Shown here: positions 17,306 to 26,796 of the stretch, piece by piece
How positions within the stretch are numbered: the stretch's first letter is position 1
Layout of the letters: every line of letters starts with the position of its first letter
From: Porphyromonadaceae bacterium UBA2720
GTDB taxonomy: Bacteria > Bacteroidota > Bacteroidia > Bacteroidales > Muribaculaceae
Assembly: GCA_002353885.1 (NCBI GenBank)
Contig: DEKO01000026.1
Location: 1-55,989, forward strand
Reading direction: 5' to 3'
Length of the DNA: 55,989 bases
The notes under the pieces: generated by a model
The model's database searches: none
What the model was told of the DNA's origin: nothing
What the model saw: the letters and a program-made list of their open reading frames with translations, nothing else
Program-made: the position numbers and the translations under genes

Positions 17306-17360
17306 TTATATCTTTAATTTAAACGTTATTACTTATTGAATTGTAAATCAGAGTAGAAGA

Positions 17361-18698
17361 TTATGCCATTTCGGCTCTCATCTTGTCGAGACCTTCACGC
17401 ACAATGCGTTGCAACTCAAGCTTGGATGTGTCGGCATATTCGGCAAGGGCAAAGTCCTCGGGGGCAACCTCATATATTCCCAGTTGTTCCATCTTGTCGA
17501 TATCGAAAGCAATAATAGCCTTGATAAGGAACTCGGCATAGATATCCATGGGTAACATTTGGTCATACTCACCACTCATCACAATAGCTCTCTCGCCACC
17601 ATTGAGTTTTGCGTCAAGGTCAACTTCCTTGTGGCGTCCACCCAATATCCAGCTTGTGAAGTCGCGATATATACTGTATTTCTTGGGGCTAAGTGAAGCC
17701 CAACCCATGAACTCATCCTTTTTGTTCACCTCGTTAATGACGGTTACATGACGATAGGGCGAATGAAGATATCCATCAATATTTTCTTTCACACCAGTGA
17801 GCACATTTCCACTAATGATGCGCTTGGGCTTGTTGTCATCGTCAATTAAATTGTCTTGGAGCAATGCTTGAAGGCGACAACCCATCGTCGCTCTAAGGTA
17901 GCGGGGAACTTTAACTCCACTTCCTGTGACTGCAATGGTGGTTGAATAATCAACCTTTCCGGTCTCAAAAAGCTTGCCAATGCGTGCCGCTGTGACGATA
18001 TCGAGTGTCCATACCACCTCGCCTTTGTTGACTGGCTTGATTTGGGCAACTTGCACTCCCGCATTACCTGCGGGATGTGGGCCATCGAAAATGTTGACCT
18101 CTGCTCCAGTGTTATCTATAATATAATGTGTAGGGAAGCCTAAATACACTTTACCATCGGTCATCGTGGAAAGCACCTCGATTGCCTTGGTTATATATTT
18201 TTTGTCTTCTCCTAATACAAGCTGCAGCGACGGAGCAAGAGGCGCTGAGTCGAAAGCCGTGATGAAGATATCGCGAGGACGGACAGCGGAATTAGGCACA
18301 ATGTCGTAAGGACGCTGGCGCAACATGGGCCAGAGACCACTCTCAAGCAGGAGAACCTTGGGGTTCTCTTTAGTATCGAAGGTCTTGTAATTGTCATGAT
18401 TGCCATCGGGCTCAATGACTATTGCCATAATCTTGCGTCGGTCTCCCCTGACAACATTCTTCACTATACCGCTCACTGGCGATGTTACCTTGATTTTTTC
18501 ATCGTTCTTGTCGTGATATATAGCTTCGCCAGCCGCCACTGTGTCGCCTTCCTTCTTTTCCATGCGTGGAATGATGCCCGTGAAATCGTCGGGAACAACG
18601 GCATAGTCTTGGCTAAGATGAGCCATGGTCACTTCTTCTTGAGTGATTTTGCCTTTGAGGTTTAAATCAAATCCTCTTTTTATTTTTATTAATGCCAT
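17361..18698 (-). CDS. nqrA: Na+-NQR subunit A
   Basis: 445 residues, first gene of the operon. Peripheral cytoplasmic subunit related to RnfC, without the RnfC iron-sulfur cysteines. Start MALIKIKRGFDLNLKG and the segments GIIPRMEKKEGDTVAAGE, HPAGNAGVQVAQIKPV and LGGRHKEVDLDAKLNGGERAIVMS (discontinuous parts of the family pattern) match NqrA. It is thought to take part in quinone binding with NqrB. A -7 box lies about 40 bases upstream. Confidence 0.95.
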   Translation of the reverse strand: MALIKIKRGFDLNLKGKITQEEVTMAHLSQDYAVVPDDFTGIIPRMEKKEGDTVAAGEAIYHDKNDEKIKVTSPVSGIVKNVVRGDRRKIMAIVIEPDGNHDNYKTFDTKENPKVLLLESGLWPMLRQRPYDIVPNSAVRPRDIFITAFDSAPLAPSLQLVLGEDKKYITKAIEVLSTMTDGKVYLGFPTHYIIDNTGAEVNIFDGPHPAGNAGVQVAQIKPVNKGEVVWTLDIVTAARIGKLFETGKVDYSTTIAVTGSGVKVPRYLRATMGCRLQALLQDNLIDDDNKPKRIISGNVLTGVKENIDGYLHSPYRHVTVINEVNKKDEFMGWASLSPKKYSIYRDFTSWILGGRHKEVDLDAKLNGGERAIVMSGEYDQMLPMDIYAEFLIKAIIAFDIDKMEQLGIYEVAPEDFALAEYADTSKLELQRIVREGLDKMRAEMA

Positions 18699-18737
18699 AA
18701 AAGGTGTTTAATTGAGAACAATAGTTATTACAACCTG

Positions 18738-18745
18738 CAAAGTTA
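18738..18745 (-). promoter_or_regulatory. -7 element of nqr operon
   Basis: TAACTTTG on the minus strand, about 40 bases before the nqrA ATG. The -33 region is AT-rich without a clear TTTG. Confidence 0.5.
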
Positions 18746-19131
18746 CATAATATATTTCATATTTTAAATAAAAAAGCGAAAAGTCAATAAACAAAAAATG
18801 CAATGTAGTTTAAGTGGTGCTTTGCTAAGTGCTTATTAAAGAGTTGTGAACAATTTTTTCGCAAAAAAAGACAAATTCCCTTTGCTTTATTAAAATAAAT
18901 GTAATAAATTTGCGAGTGATTTTGCAGACTTTTTATTGTTTTTTTATAGAAAAAGCAATCTAAGTTTGTGGAAATTAACACACTAAGCTTTAAGTTTTGT
19001 GTTTTTTATTAACAATGACACACTATTGCTTGCTTAACTACGTTACTTATTTAATATAAACGCTAAAACTGATAAAAAACATTTTATAATTAATCATTTT
19101 TATTAACAATCAATTTTTTTATTTTTAGATT
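18746..19131. other. Divergent regulatory region between nqr and exbB operons
   Basis: Very AT-rich and without genes. On the plus strand it holds the promoter at 18881-18912 and a further TAAGTTTG at 18961-18968 that could be a second start. Either gives the exbB mRNA a long leader (about 160-215 bases), mostly A and T, with no obvious stable hairpin. Confidence 0.5.
18881..18912 (+). promoter_or_regulatory. Promoter of exbB-exbD-exbD-tonB operon
   Basis: TTTG (18881-18884), 20 bases, TAAATTTG (18905-18912): a full match to the Bacteroidota consensus. The leader to the exbB ATG would be about 215 bases. Confidence 0.65.
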
Positions 19132-20064
19132 ATGGAAGCTACAAAGCCAAACAATCCACAGCCCCAGGCTCCAAAGCCAGCTGTAAAACCACAACCTCAA
19201 GCTGCTAAGCCACAGCCCAAAAAGGCTGATAACAAGGCAGTTAATAGTAATGTAGGTGGTATTAAGAGTGCATTCCTCGTAATCCTCGTTTGCCTCGCAG
19301 TTGCAGTTTGCCTCTACCTCTTCGTTATGGGTATGATCAGCAACTTCACTGGTGGTGAAGGCACTGGCGCAGCATTTGCATTCCAGGTAGGTGACGAAGT
19401 TAAGCTCGCTCCATCTAACCTTGCTGGTACCGTTTACAAAGGCGGTTTCGTGGTTCCTATCCTGCTTACCTGCTTGTTCACCGTTATCGTTCTTTCGGTT
19501 GAGCGCTGGTTCGCTATTGGCAAAGCTAAGGGTAAAGGCAACATCACCAAGTTTGTTGCTAACGTGAAGGATGCTCTCCAAAAGAAGGACATCGCAAAGG
19601 CTGAGAACTTGTGCCGTGAGCAAAAGGGTACTGTAGGTGCTGTTGTTTACGCAACTCTTCAAAAGTACAAAGAGATGGATCAAGACAACACTCTCCAAAA
19701 GGAGCAGAAACTTACTTCTATCCAGCAAACCCTTGAAGAGGCTACCGCACTTGAGATGCCAGCTCTGCAGCAGAACCTTCCTATTGTGGCTACTCTTACC
19801 ACTCTGGGTACTCTGCTCGGTCTGTTCGGTACTGTGCTTGGTATGATCAAGTCGTTCCAAGCTCTGTCACAATCGGGTGCTCCCGACTCTACTGAGCTGT
19901 CAACTGGTATTTCTGAGGCACTTGTTAATACCGCTACTGGTATTGCTACCGCTGCTCTCGCACTTATTTCTTATAACTTCTACACCAGCAAGATTGATAA
20001 CATGACCTATGCTATCGACGAGCTTGGCTTCTCTATTGTTTCTACTTTTGCTGCTACTCACTAA
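19132..20064 (+). CDS. exbB: ExbB/TolQ-family proton channel protein
   Basis: 310 residues. A Pro/Lys/Gln-rich cytoplasmic N-terminus (about 1-40, PQPQ/KPQP repeats), a first membrane helix at about 45-67, a second at about 106-124, then a long cytoplasmic domain and the conserved MotA/TolQ/ExbB helices (ATLTTLGTLLGLFGTVLGMI and ALVNTATGIATAALALISYNF). With ExbD it forms the inner-membrane motor that uses the proton gradient to energise TonB. Codon use is noticeably regular and C/T-ending, suggesting high expression. Two ExbD genes and tonB follow on the same strand. Confidence 0.93.
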   Translation: MEATKPNNPQPQAPKPAVKPQPQAAKPQPKKADNKAVNSNVGGIKSAFLVILVCLAVAVCLYLFVMGMISNFTGGEGTGAAFAFQVGDEVKLAPSNLAGTVYKGGFVVPILLTCLFTVIVLSVERWFAIGKAKGKGNITKFVANVKDALQKKDIAKAENLCREQKGTVGAVVYATLQKYKEMDQDNTLQKEQKLTSIQQTLEEATALEMPALQQNLPIVATLTTLGTLLGLFGTVLGMIKSFQALSQSGAPDSTELSTGISEALVNTATGIATAALALISYNFYTSKIDNMTYAIDELGFSIVSTFAATH

Positions 20065-20130
20065 TTTTTAGAGTAACAACTCACAATTATTAATTCACAC
20101 ATTTAATAATAATAGTAATAAAGTGTAACA

Positions 20131-20826
20131 ATGGGAAAAGTCAAAATTAAGAAAAAAAGTACACACATCGACATGACGGCGATGAGTGACGTGACTGTTC
20201 TTCTGTTGACTTTCTTCATGTTGACTTCAACATTCCTTCAGAAGGAGCCAGTGCAGGTAATCACACCTCCATCGGTTAGTGAAGAGAAGGTGCCCGATGA
20301 AAAACTCGTGCAAGTTCTCATTGGTCCTGATGGAAAAGTTTACTTGAACTTGACTGGTGCGAAGGATTCGACTCAGCTTTCGACTGAAACATTCCGCTCG
20401 GAGGTTCTGCAAGAAGCTTATGGCAGCTATAGTGAGACTCATCCCAGTGCTCCTAAACTGACAATGCAGCAGGCTCTTGAGTTCTCCAAGATTGGTACCT
20501 TTGGAGTGCCCATGAAAGATTTAACTTCATGGCTTGGAATGAAAATGGAGAAACGCGATGACTTCCTGAAGAATGAAGGTGGAATACCGATTGCTATATC
20601 GGTTAAAGACGGTCCACGTAATGAGTTTCAAACTTGGTTGAATGCCGTTAAGGTAGTGATGCAACGTCATGACCTTGGTAAAGACCTGGTTGGTGGTCGC
20701 GGTGTCGCAATCAAGGCTGGACAAGACTCTCCTTACAGCCTTGTTCAGGTAGTAATGGATAATTTACAGACAGAGAAGTTGAACAAGTTCACCTTGATGA
20801 CTTCATTAAAATCGGAGGAGGAATAA
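20131..20826 (+). CDS. exbD: ExbD-family protein (first)
   Basis: 231 residues. A short basic N-terminus, one membrane helix with the conserved Asp (MSDVTVLLLTFFMLTSTFL), then a periplasmic domain. The periplasmic part is longer than in E. coli ExbD (141 residues) and has an insert of about 80 residues, common in Bacteroidota. It begins 66 bases after exbB and ends 5 bases before the second ExbD gene. The two ExbD proteins probably pair within one ExbB pentamer. Confidence 0.9.
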   Translation: MGKVKIKKKSTHIDMTAMSDVTVLLLTFFMLTSTFLQKEPVQVITPPSVSEEKVPDEKLVQVLIGPDGKVYLNLTGAKDSTQLSTETFRSEVLQEAYGSYSETHPSAPKLTMQQALEFSKIGTFGVPMKDLTSWLGMKMEKRDDFLKNEGGIPIAISVKDGPRNEFQTWLNAVKVVMQRHDLGKDLVGGRGVAIKAGQDSPYSLVQVVMDNLQTEKLNKFTLMTSLKSEEE

Positions 20827-20831
20827 GAGAT

Positions 20832-21494
20832 ATGGCAAAGAAAGATAAAAGTCGTCAGAAGAAATTCGACACCCGTATCGACTTTACTCCAATGGTTGAT
20901 ATGAACATGTTGTTGATCACATTCTTCATGTTGTGTACCACAATGTTGAAATCTCAGACCCTCGACCTCGTGTTGCCTACCAATGACAACATAAACAAGG
21001 AGGAAGAGACTAAGATTAAGGAGAGTGATGCTATCACTTTCATCCTTGATGGTACTCTTGACAAGGATGGTCAAAGATCAACTAACGGCAAGATCTACTA
21101 TTATGAAGGTCAGCCCGATATGGAGAACTTCACACTCAATGAAATTAAATTTGGTAACGATAAGGATGCGATTCGTGGTATGCTGCAAAAGCGTAACAAG
21201 GAACTCCTTGATCAGGTTAATAAATTTAAAGAAGAGTGGAAGACTGGTAAAATCAATGACTCGATTTATAACGCTAAGGTAAAAGAGGCTCGTGCTAAAC
21301 AAGCCGAAGACCTGAATGCTAAACGTCCTATCATTGTGATTAAGCCAACTGCAAACGCCTGCTATGCCGACGTGGTACACATGCTGGATGAGATGCAAAT
21401 TAATCAAATCTCTACCTACCAGCTGGAAACTCTGAACAAGCAAGACTCTACGCTCTATGAGCACAAAGTTGGTCACGCTCTTGGTGCACAATAA
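20832..21494 (+). CDS. exbD: ExbD-family protein (second)
   Basis: 220 residues. N-terminal membrane helix with the conserved Asp (FTPMVDMNMLLITFFMLCTTML), then a Lys/Glu-rich periplasmic region with a predicted helical or coiled stretch (about 110-165: KRNKELLDQVNKFKEEW), closing with KPTANACYADVVHMLDEMQ, the ExbD C-terminal fold. It differs clearly from the first copy, so the pair is an old duplication with separate roles rather than a recent one. The start is 5 bases after the previous stop. Confidence 0.9.
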   Translation: MAKKDKSRQKKFDTRIDFTPMVDMNMLLITFFMLCTTMLKSQTLDLVLPTNDNINKEEETKIKESDAITFILDGTLDKDGQRSTNGKIYYYEGQPDMENFTLNEIKFGNDKDAIRGMLQKRNKELLDQVNKFKEEWKTGKINDSIYNAKVKEARAKQAEDLNAKRPIIVIKPTANACYADVVHMLDEMQINQISTYQLETLNKQDSTLYEHKVGHALGAQ

Positions 21495-21525
21495 TATTGT
21501 TTAACTTTTTAAAAGAAGAAACACT

Positions 21526-22431
21526 ATGGCAAAAGATGTAGATCTTTCATCGAGGGAATGGCTAGACCTTATTTTTGAAGGTAAGAATAAGGACTTTGGA
21601 GCCTATGATATTAGACAGGAGTCGCCCAAGCGTCACAATAAATCAGTGATTTATACAATCATTGGTATTGCGATTTGCGCTTTGCTTGCTTATGGTTACA
21701 CTGCTGTGAACAAGTATCTTACTGAGAAGCGCCTTGAAGAAGAGCGCATCAAGCAAGAGCAACTTGCCGCACAAGCAGCACTTGAAGAGGAGATTGAAGA
21801 AGAGGAAGAACAACAAATTGAGATTCCTGAGGAGAAAGAACAGATTCTTGAAGAAGAAGTTCAAGCTTCACAAAAGGTTACTGAGCTCAATATTGTTGCC
21901 GACGAACTTGTTAAAGAGCCTCCCAAGACTGTAGAGCAAGTAATTGAGAACAAGGACGTGATTGGTGGTAAGGACCAGGAAGGTTCAGATGATATCACCA
22001 AGGATGTGGTAAAAGTTGACCAAACCGTTGTTAAGGAAGTTGAACCACCCAAGCCTAAAGAGGAAAAGGTTGAGGTAAAACCTGAACCCAAACCTGAGAA
22101 GGAAGAGGTGTTCCGTTCGGCAGCCCACATGCCATCGTTCCCTGGTGGTGATGGTGCTCTGATGAGCTTCATTAACAAGAACATCCGTTACCCACAAGCT
22201 GCTCAGGATAACAATATCCAGGGTAAGGTAGTTGTTCAATTCGTTGTAACAAAGACCGGTAAAGTGGGTGAAGTAAAGGTTGTTCGTGGTGTCGACAAGG
22301 ACCTTGACCGTGAGGCTGTTCGCGTGTGCAAGATGCTTCCCGCGTTCTCACCTGGCCGTAATGCAACTGGTGATCCTGTGGCTGTGTGGTATACCCTTCC
22401 AGTACAGTTCAAGTTGCAAGGTGCTAACTAA
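21526..22431 (+). CDS. tonB: TonB energy transducer
   Basis: 301 residues. Cytoplasmic part with SREWLDLIFEGKNKDFGAYD, typical of Bacteroidota TonB, one membrane helix (about 40-61), a Glu-rich helical stretch, a Pro/Lys/Glu linker (about 170-200) that spans the periplasm, and a C-terminal TonB domain (about 210-301: FPGGDGALMSFINKNIRYP, IQGKVVVQFVV, GVDKDLDREAVRV, PVAVWYTLPVQF). It contacts the TonB box of outer-membrane receptors. A strong terminator follows. Confidence 0.94.
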   Translation: MAKDVDLSSREWLDLIFEGKNKDFGAYDIRQESPKRHNKSVIYTIIGIAICALLAYGYTAVNKYLTEKRLEEERIKQEQLAAQAALEEEIEEEEEQQIEIPEEKEQILEEEVQASQKVTELNIVADELVKEPPKTVEQVIENKDVIGGKDQEGSDDITKDVVKVDQTVVKEVEPPKPKEEKVEVKPEPKPEKEEVFRSAAHMPSFPGGDGALMSFINKNIRYPQAAQDNNIQGKVVVQFVVTKTGKVGEVKVVRGVDKDLDREAVRVCKMLPAFSPGRNATGDPVAVWYTLPVQFKLQGAN

Positions 22432-22471
22432 TTCTTGATTATTTCAATAACACTAATTGAAATATAGCAAT

Positions 22472-22518
22472 AAAAGCCATAGAACTTTCGGGTTCTGTGG
22501 CTTTTTATTTTTTTTACA
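22472..22518 (+). terminator. Terminator after tonB
   Basis: A stem (AAAAGCCATAGAAC with GTTCTGTGGCTTTTT, including G-T pairing) with loop TTTCGG followed by a long T-rich run. Confidence 0.85.
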
Positions 22519-22526
22519 ATATGTTA

Positions 22527-22559
22527 CTTGCGTTGTTGGTAGTATTTTTATTACATTTG
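22527..22559 (+). promoter_or_regulatory. Promoter of zinc-ribbon protein gene
   Basis: CTTG (22527-22530), 21 bases, TACATTTG (22552-22559), then a leader of about 20 bases to the ATG at 22583. This placement shows that an upstream in-frame ATG at 22457, inside the tonB terminator, is not the start. Confidence 0.55.
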
Positions 22560-22582
22560 CAGTGAGAAATATATTAATAAAA

Positions 22583-23611
22583 ATGAAATGCTTGAATTGT
22601 GGCAATGAAGTGAAGCCTGGCGACACATTTTGTGCGACATGTGGCGCAAGGGTGATGCAAAATAACGCAACTAATAACGGCGATGGACAGCGATTGTCCA
22701 CTCAACATTCATCGCATGGAGATTATAAGTCACACAATGCGGCGAACAAGAAAAACAAAGGTCCGCTCATTATTATAATAGCATTACTTGTAGCATGTTC
22801 GCTAGTAGGTGGTGTCTTGTATATGGGCTTTGCCCACCAAGATGAGGAGACACTATGGACGTTGTGCCAGCAGAGTAAAGATCTTAATGATATCAAGCAA
22901 TATATCGATGATTATCCCAATGGTGAGCATATTGCCGAAGCTAAATCACTTTACTCTCAATTGATTGGTGAAAAAACTTCTTGGGAACAAGCCATGGCGA
23001 GTGGTGAAGAAGATGTATTGCGTGCATTTATCAATAACCATCCATCAAGCAGCTATCTCGCTCAAGCCCGCGACATGCTTGATGATGCGGTGTGGAACAA
23101 TGCTCTAGAGCAAAACACTAAAGATAGTTTTCAACGTTATATTACTGAGTTTCCTACAGGCAAGCATGTGGGTGAAGCTCGCAGTCACTTCAATGAGCTG
23201 CAACGTGCTGAATTAACCCTTGATGAGCGTCAGCGTGTTAATCAGTGCATAAGCCAGTTTTTGAACGGAATGTCGCAATGGGACATCGTGGCAATGATGA
23301 GTGTGTGCAATGTTGAAATGGATAATTTCATGGGTAAGCGTCCGGCATCACATAATGACGTTCGCGACTATTTTAATGCTTACCGCGAAAGCGATATCGA
23401 CTCCATAGGCTTCTCCTCACTAGCAGTTGATGTTAAAAAACAATTACAAGAGGGTGGCGATGTTCAATATAACGCTAGCTTTACTGTTACTCGCAATTTC
23501 CGCCGCGAGAATACACACAACGGCACCATGGCATTGCTCAGAGGTGAGGCAGTTGTTGACAATTACTTTCGTTTTAAGTCATTGGAAATGGATAAGATTA
23601 AGGAGCAATAA
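22583..23611 (+). CDS. Zinc-ribbon single-pass membrane protein
   Basis: 342 residues from 22583. An N-terminal zinc ribbon (Cys3, Cys6, Cys17, Cys20: CLNCG and CATCGAR), a flexible Asn/Ser/His-rich stretch, one membrane helix at about 60-83, then an extracytoplasmic region with three TPR-like or SH3-like repeats (patterns such as IKQYIDDYPNGEHIAEAKSLY, LRAFINNHPSSSYLAQARDML and RYITEFPTGKHVGEARSHF, each a helix pair around Y/H-P). The C-terminal 120 residues resemble an NTF2/SnoaL-like domain by pattern only. The ribbon in the cytoplasm with repeats outside suggests a sensing or scaffold role; function unknown. It sits inside the TonB-PstS-TPR cluster. Confidence 0.75.
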   Translation: MKCLNCGNEVKPGDTFCATCGARVMQNNATNNGDGQRLSTQHSSHGDYKSHNAANKKNKGPLIIIIALLVACSLVGGVLYMGFAHQDEETLWTLCQQSKDLNDIKQYIDDYPNGEHIAEAKSLYSQLIGEKTSWEQAMASGEEDVLRAFINNHPSSSYLAQARDMLDDAVWNNALEQNTKDSFQRYITEFPTGKHVGEARSHFNELQRAELTLDERQRVNQCISQFLNGMSQWDIVAMMSVCNVEMDNFMGKRPASHNDVRDYFNAYRESDIDSIGFSSLAVDVKKQLQEGGDVQYNASFTVTRNFRRENTHNGTMALLRGEAVVDNYFRFKSLEMDKIKEQ

Positions 23612-23806
23612 GGTTTTTGGCACATTATTTGCTTGTTTATAAGTTAAGATTTTATAATATATTATTAGATGTGTAATCGCATATTTAATTTTTTATTAAT
23701 TTTACAAGCTAATAAAAGCACTGATGATGCGTTTTTCTCGCTCTAGGGTAATAAACCATTTAATTAGTGTAACGTCTAATGTTAAAAATTTGAAGAATAT
23801 TGATAT

Positions 23807-24058
23807 ATGAAAACAGGAGCATCGGTTATTTTGAAAGCCATTAGAATATTTTTTGGCATCTTCATGATAATAGTATATTTTGGCATGGCTTATCTGCTGT
23901 ATATCAATTTCTTTGATTGGGTTAGCGAACCCTGGTTAACACTCCGTTATGTTTTCGCTGCTGTGTTGGGACTATATGGAGTCTACCGCTGCTACAGGCA
24001 GATTAAAGGCATCGATTATTATCGATTGAGAGATTTAGAAGAACGGACAGAGCAATAA
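23807..24058 (+). CDS. Small two-helix membrane protein
   Basis: 83 residues. Two hydrophobic helices (about 10-33 and 45-62) joined by a short loop, then a charged tail (YRQIKGIDYYRLRDLEERTEQ). It begins 22 bases before nothing else but is followed closely (22 bases) by the PstS-like gene, so the two are probably co-transcribed. Small proteins of this type accompany the PstS-like/TPR pair in Bacteroidota TonB clusters; function unknown. The 195 bases before it are AT-rich with no clear promoter box. Confidence 0.65.
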   Translation: MKTGASVILKAIRIFFGIFMIIVYFGMAYLLYINFFDWVSEPWLTLRYVFAAVLGLYGVYRCYRQIKGIDYYRLRDLEERTEQ

Positions 24059-24080
24059 CTTTTTTAAAGAAACAGGCACT

Positions 24081-25073
24081 ATGAAATTGAGAAAAGTAAT
24101 ATTGAGCATGATAGTTGTGGCAATGGCCACATCAATTCTCACTTCTTGCAATAAAGGCAAGAAGCCCGCTAGCGCTGTGGGTGGATTGTGCAAGGTGATT
24201 TGCGATGAGTCGTTCAAGAATATCCTTGATGATGAGATTCAGGTGTTTGAATACAGCTATAAAGATGCTAATGTTCTTCCACGCTATATGGATGAATCTT
24301 CGGCTCTTGATTCATTGCTTAATGAGAAAGTTAATATTATTATCACCTATCGCGACTTGACAAGTAATCAAAAGAGCATCCTCAAGGGGCAGGGTAGAGC
24401 ATTTCGTTCGCGCCGTATAGCTGTTGATGGTATAGCCTTGATTGTCAATAATGAAAATGATATTGACTTCCTGTCAATGAACGACATTAAGGACATAATG
24501 ACTGGCAAGTCAACTACATGGGGGCAGGTTTATCCCACTAAACTTAAGAACGAGCGCATAAAGGTGATTTTTGATCAAAACCGTTCGGGAGTTTTGCACT
24601 ACATGAAGGACAAGTTTAATAATGGCCAGGATTTACCTATTGAGTTCTTTGCACAAGGTAGTTCTCAAGCAGTATTTGATGCCGTTCAAAAGACTCGCAA
24701 CGCTATAGGTATTATAGGTGTAAGCTGGATAACCTCCGACATGAAGTCGACTGCCTCAACCATTGAGGAACGCTATAATGAGCTTCAGAATGGTACTAAT
24801 AGGCAGGAGGTTAATAACTTTACCGACAAGATAAAAGTGCTTGGGATTAGAAATGAGGATAAACTTAAAGACTATAAACCTTATCAGGCCTATATCTTTG
24901 ATGGCTCTTATCCTTTAACTCGCGAGATTTTTGCGATTGATGCTTCACCACTTGGCACTCATGACCACGACTTCTTTGTGTTCCTCACGGGGAGCATTGG
25001 GCAAAAAATAATACTCCAAACAGGCATTTCACCAGCTGCTGTGCCGGTAAGAGTTGTTAATTTGCAAAATTAA
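24081..25073 (+). CDS. PstS-like substrate-binding lipoprotein
   Basis: 330 residues. Lipoprotein signal with Cys23 (ILTSC, then NKGKK); the following lysines rather than acids suggest the periplasmic side of a membrane. The body follows the PstS/phosphate-binding fold: CDESFKNILDDEIQVFE, IITYRDLT, RIAVDGIALIVN, FLSMNDIKDIMTGKSTTWGQV, FDQNRSGVLHYMKD, AIGIIGVSWI and YPLTREIFAI. No PstCAB transporter or PhoU gene is adjacent, so it probably does not work as a standard phosphate ABC binding protein; in this conserved exb-tonB neighbourhood it may sense or hand over a ligand. It lies between the small membrane protein and the TPR gene. Confidence 0.83.
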   Translation: MKLRKVILSMIVVAMATSILTSCNKGKKPASAVGGLCKVICDESFKNILDDEIQVFEYSYKDANVLPRYMDESSALDSLLNEKVNIIITYRDLTSNQKSILKGQGRAFRSRRIAVDGIALIVNNENDIDFLSMNDIKDIMTGKSTTWGQVYPTKLKNERIKVIFDQNRSGVLHYMKDKFNNGQDLPIEFFAQGSSQAVFDAVQKTRNAIGIIGVSWITSDMKSTASTIEERYNELQNGTNRQEVNNFTDKIKVLGIRNEDKLKDYKPYQAYIFDGSYPLTREIFAIDASPLGTHDHDFFVFLTGSIGQKIILQTGISPAAVPVRVVNLQN

Positions 25074-25135
25074 AATTCATCACTAGAATATAGAGTTAAG
25101 AAAATAATTTACAATAACTATTAATACTTACTGAA

Positions 25136-26773
25136 ATGAAAACTAAATTCTTTTTCGCAACCATGCTTATCGCAGGTGCAGCGCTTGTGGTGAACGCACA
25201 AGGCTACAAAGATGGTATTGATTTCTACAAGATTGGAAAGCTTGACGATGCGCAAGAGCTTCTTGAGAGAAATCTTGACAAGGCCGAGACTAACAAAGCC
25301 GAGGCTTACTACTATCTGGGACAAGTTGCCCTGAAGAAGGGTGATACCGGAACCGCAAAGTCCTATTATGACAAGGGGGTTCAGGCCAATCCAAACTTTG
25401 CACTCAACTATGTGGGTCAAGGTGCAGTAGCCCTAAAGAACGGTAACGCAAAGGAGGCCGAGAACTTGTTTAAGCAAGCCGAGAAGCTGGCCAAGAAAGA
25501 TCCCAAACTGGCAATCGCTATCGCTAATGCTTACTACATGGCTGATGCTAATGCTTACGCTAAACAAATCGACAAGCAGAAGAAGAATGCGTTCAAATGG
25601 AATGCCAATGACCCTGACTACTATATCTTTGTGGGTGACGACCTGGCTCACAAGCAAGAGTGGGGACAAGCAGCAGGACAATATGAGCTTGCATTCCAAC
25701 GCGAACCAGCTAACATTGAGAGCCGAGTTAAATTCTCGAATGTGGACTTCTTCCTCAATGAGAATCGCGCTGTAGAAGCCCTTGAGGAACTCTTGGATCT
25801 TGTTCCTAACAGTGCTCTTGTTCAACGCGAGCTCGCCGAGAAATACTACGAGGCATCTTCTATCAAAGGTAATGTGGCCAAGGCTGTTGAGCACTATGGC
25901 ACCTACTATAACAACCCTAACCACTTTGCTAAAGATGAGATTCGCTATGCCCAACTACTGTGGATGAGCAAGGACTTTGATAAGGCCGAAGAAGTTTGCG
26001 ACGGACTGATTGCCAATGCCACTGATCCATCTAACAAATTCTTTGGTTATCGCCTCAAATTCTACAGCCAGTGTGGTGAACAAGATTGGGAAGATGCTGC
26101 TGAAACTGGTGCAAAGTTCTTTGCCCTTCCAGCAAATGAAAGAACTCCCTATTCGGTTACTGACTACAGCTACTATGCAACTGCTCTCAATCGCACTAAT
26201 CGCGGTGCTGAAGCTGTGGCTACGTTCGAAAAGGCTATTCAGCAATACCCCGACAATGCCGACCTGCGTTCTCAGCTAGCTAATGTGTATAACGCAAGCA
26301 AGGACTATGTAAAGGCTGCCGAGGTGCTTCAAGGAATTGTTGATAGTGGCAACTATGATGCAGCCGACCTCTATCGCCTTGCCAATGCTTATCGCAAAGT
26401 TGCTGATAATACAACCGACGATGTGGTAAAACAAAATGCAATAAGCAAAGCGCGCAGTGCCATTAATGGTGCCATAGAGAAAGAGCCAAATGACTTGAGC
26501 AACTTGAACATGCTTGCCCAGGTAGAACTCTCGGCCGAGAATAATGAGTACACAGGTGGAGCTCTAAATGCTTACAAAAACCTGATTGACGCTGTGAATA
26601 AAAATCCTGGCGATGAGAATGCCAACTACTACTACATGATGGGTTATCGTTACCTTGCTACTTACTATTCTAAACAAGGTCAAATGCCTGTAGCAAAAGA
26701 TTATTACATCAAGTGGTTGCAGTATGACCCTGAAAATGAGAATCTGCGCAAGTTTGTTGAGCAGCTCAAGTAA
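25136..26773 (+). CDS. Secreted tetratricopeptide-repeat protein
   Basis: 545 residues with a signal peptide (about 1-21, ALVVNAQ). The rest is a chain of TPR motifs (for example AEAYYYLGQVALKKGDTGTA, NYVGQGAVALKNGNAKEAE, YATALNRTNRGAEAVATFE, LRSQLANVYNASKDYVKAAE, YYYMMGYRYLATYYSKQGQ), at least ten helical pairs by eye. It should form a periplasmic superhelical scaffold for protein contacts, perhaps with the TonB complex or the PstS-like lipoprotein just upstream (62 bases). The gene ends in a strong terminator, closing the cluster that begins with exbB. Confidence 0.83.
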   Translation: MKTKFFFATMLIAGAALVVNAQGYKDGIDFYKIGKLDDAQELLERNLDKAETNKAEAYYYLGQVALKKGDTGTAKSYYDKGVQANPNFALNYVGQGAVALKNGNAKEAENLFKQAEKLAKKDPKLAIAIANAYYMADANAYAKQIDKQKKNAFKWNANDPDYYIFVGDDLAHKQEWGQAAGQYELAFQREPANIESRVKFSNVDFFLNENRAVEALEELLDLVPNSALVQRELAEKYYEASSIKGNVAKAVEHYGTYYNNPNHFAKDEIRYAQLLWMSKDFDKAEEVCDGLIANATDPSNKFFGYRLKFYSQCGEQDWEDAAETGAKFFALPANERTPYSVTDYSYYATALNRTNRGAEAVATFEKAIQQYPDNADLRSQLANVYNASKDYVKAAEVLQGIVDSGNYDAADLYRLANAYRKVADNTTDDVVKQNAISKARSAINGAIEKEPNDLSNLNMLAQVELSAENNEYTGGALNAYKNLIDAVNKNPGDENANYYYMMGYRYLATYYSKQGQMPVAKDYYIKWLQYDPENENLRKFVEQLK

Positions 26774-26796
26774 TACTGATTAGTTAAATTTTTACT

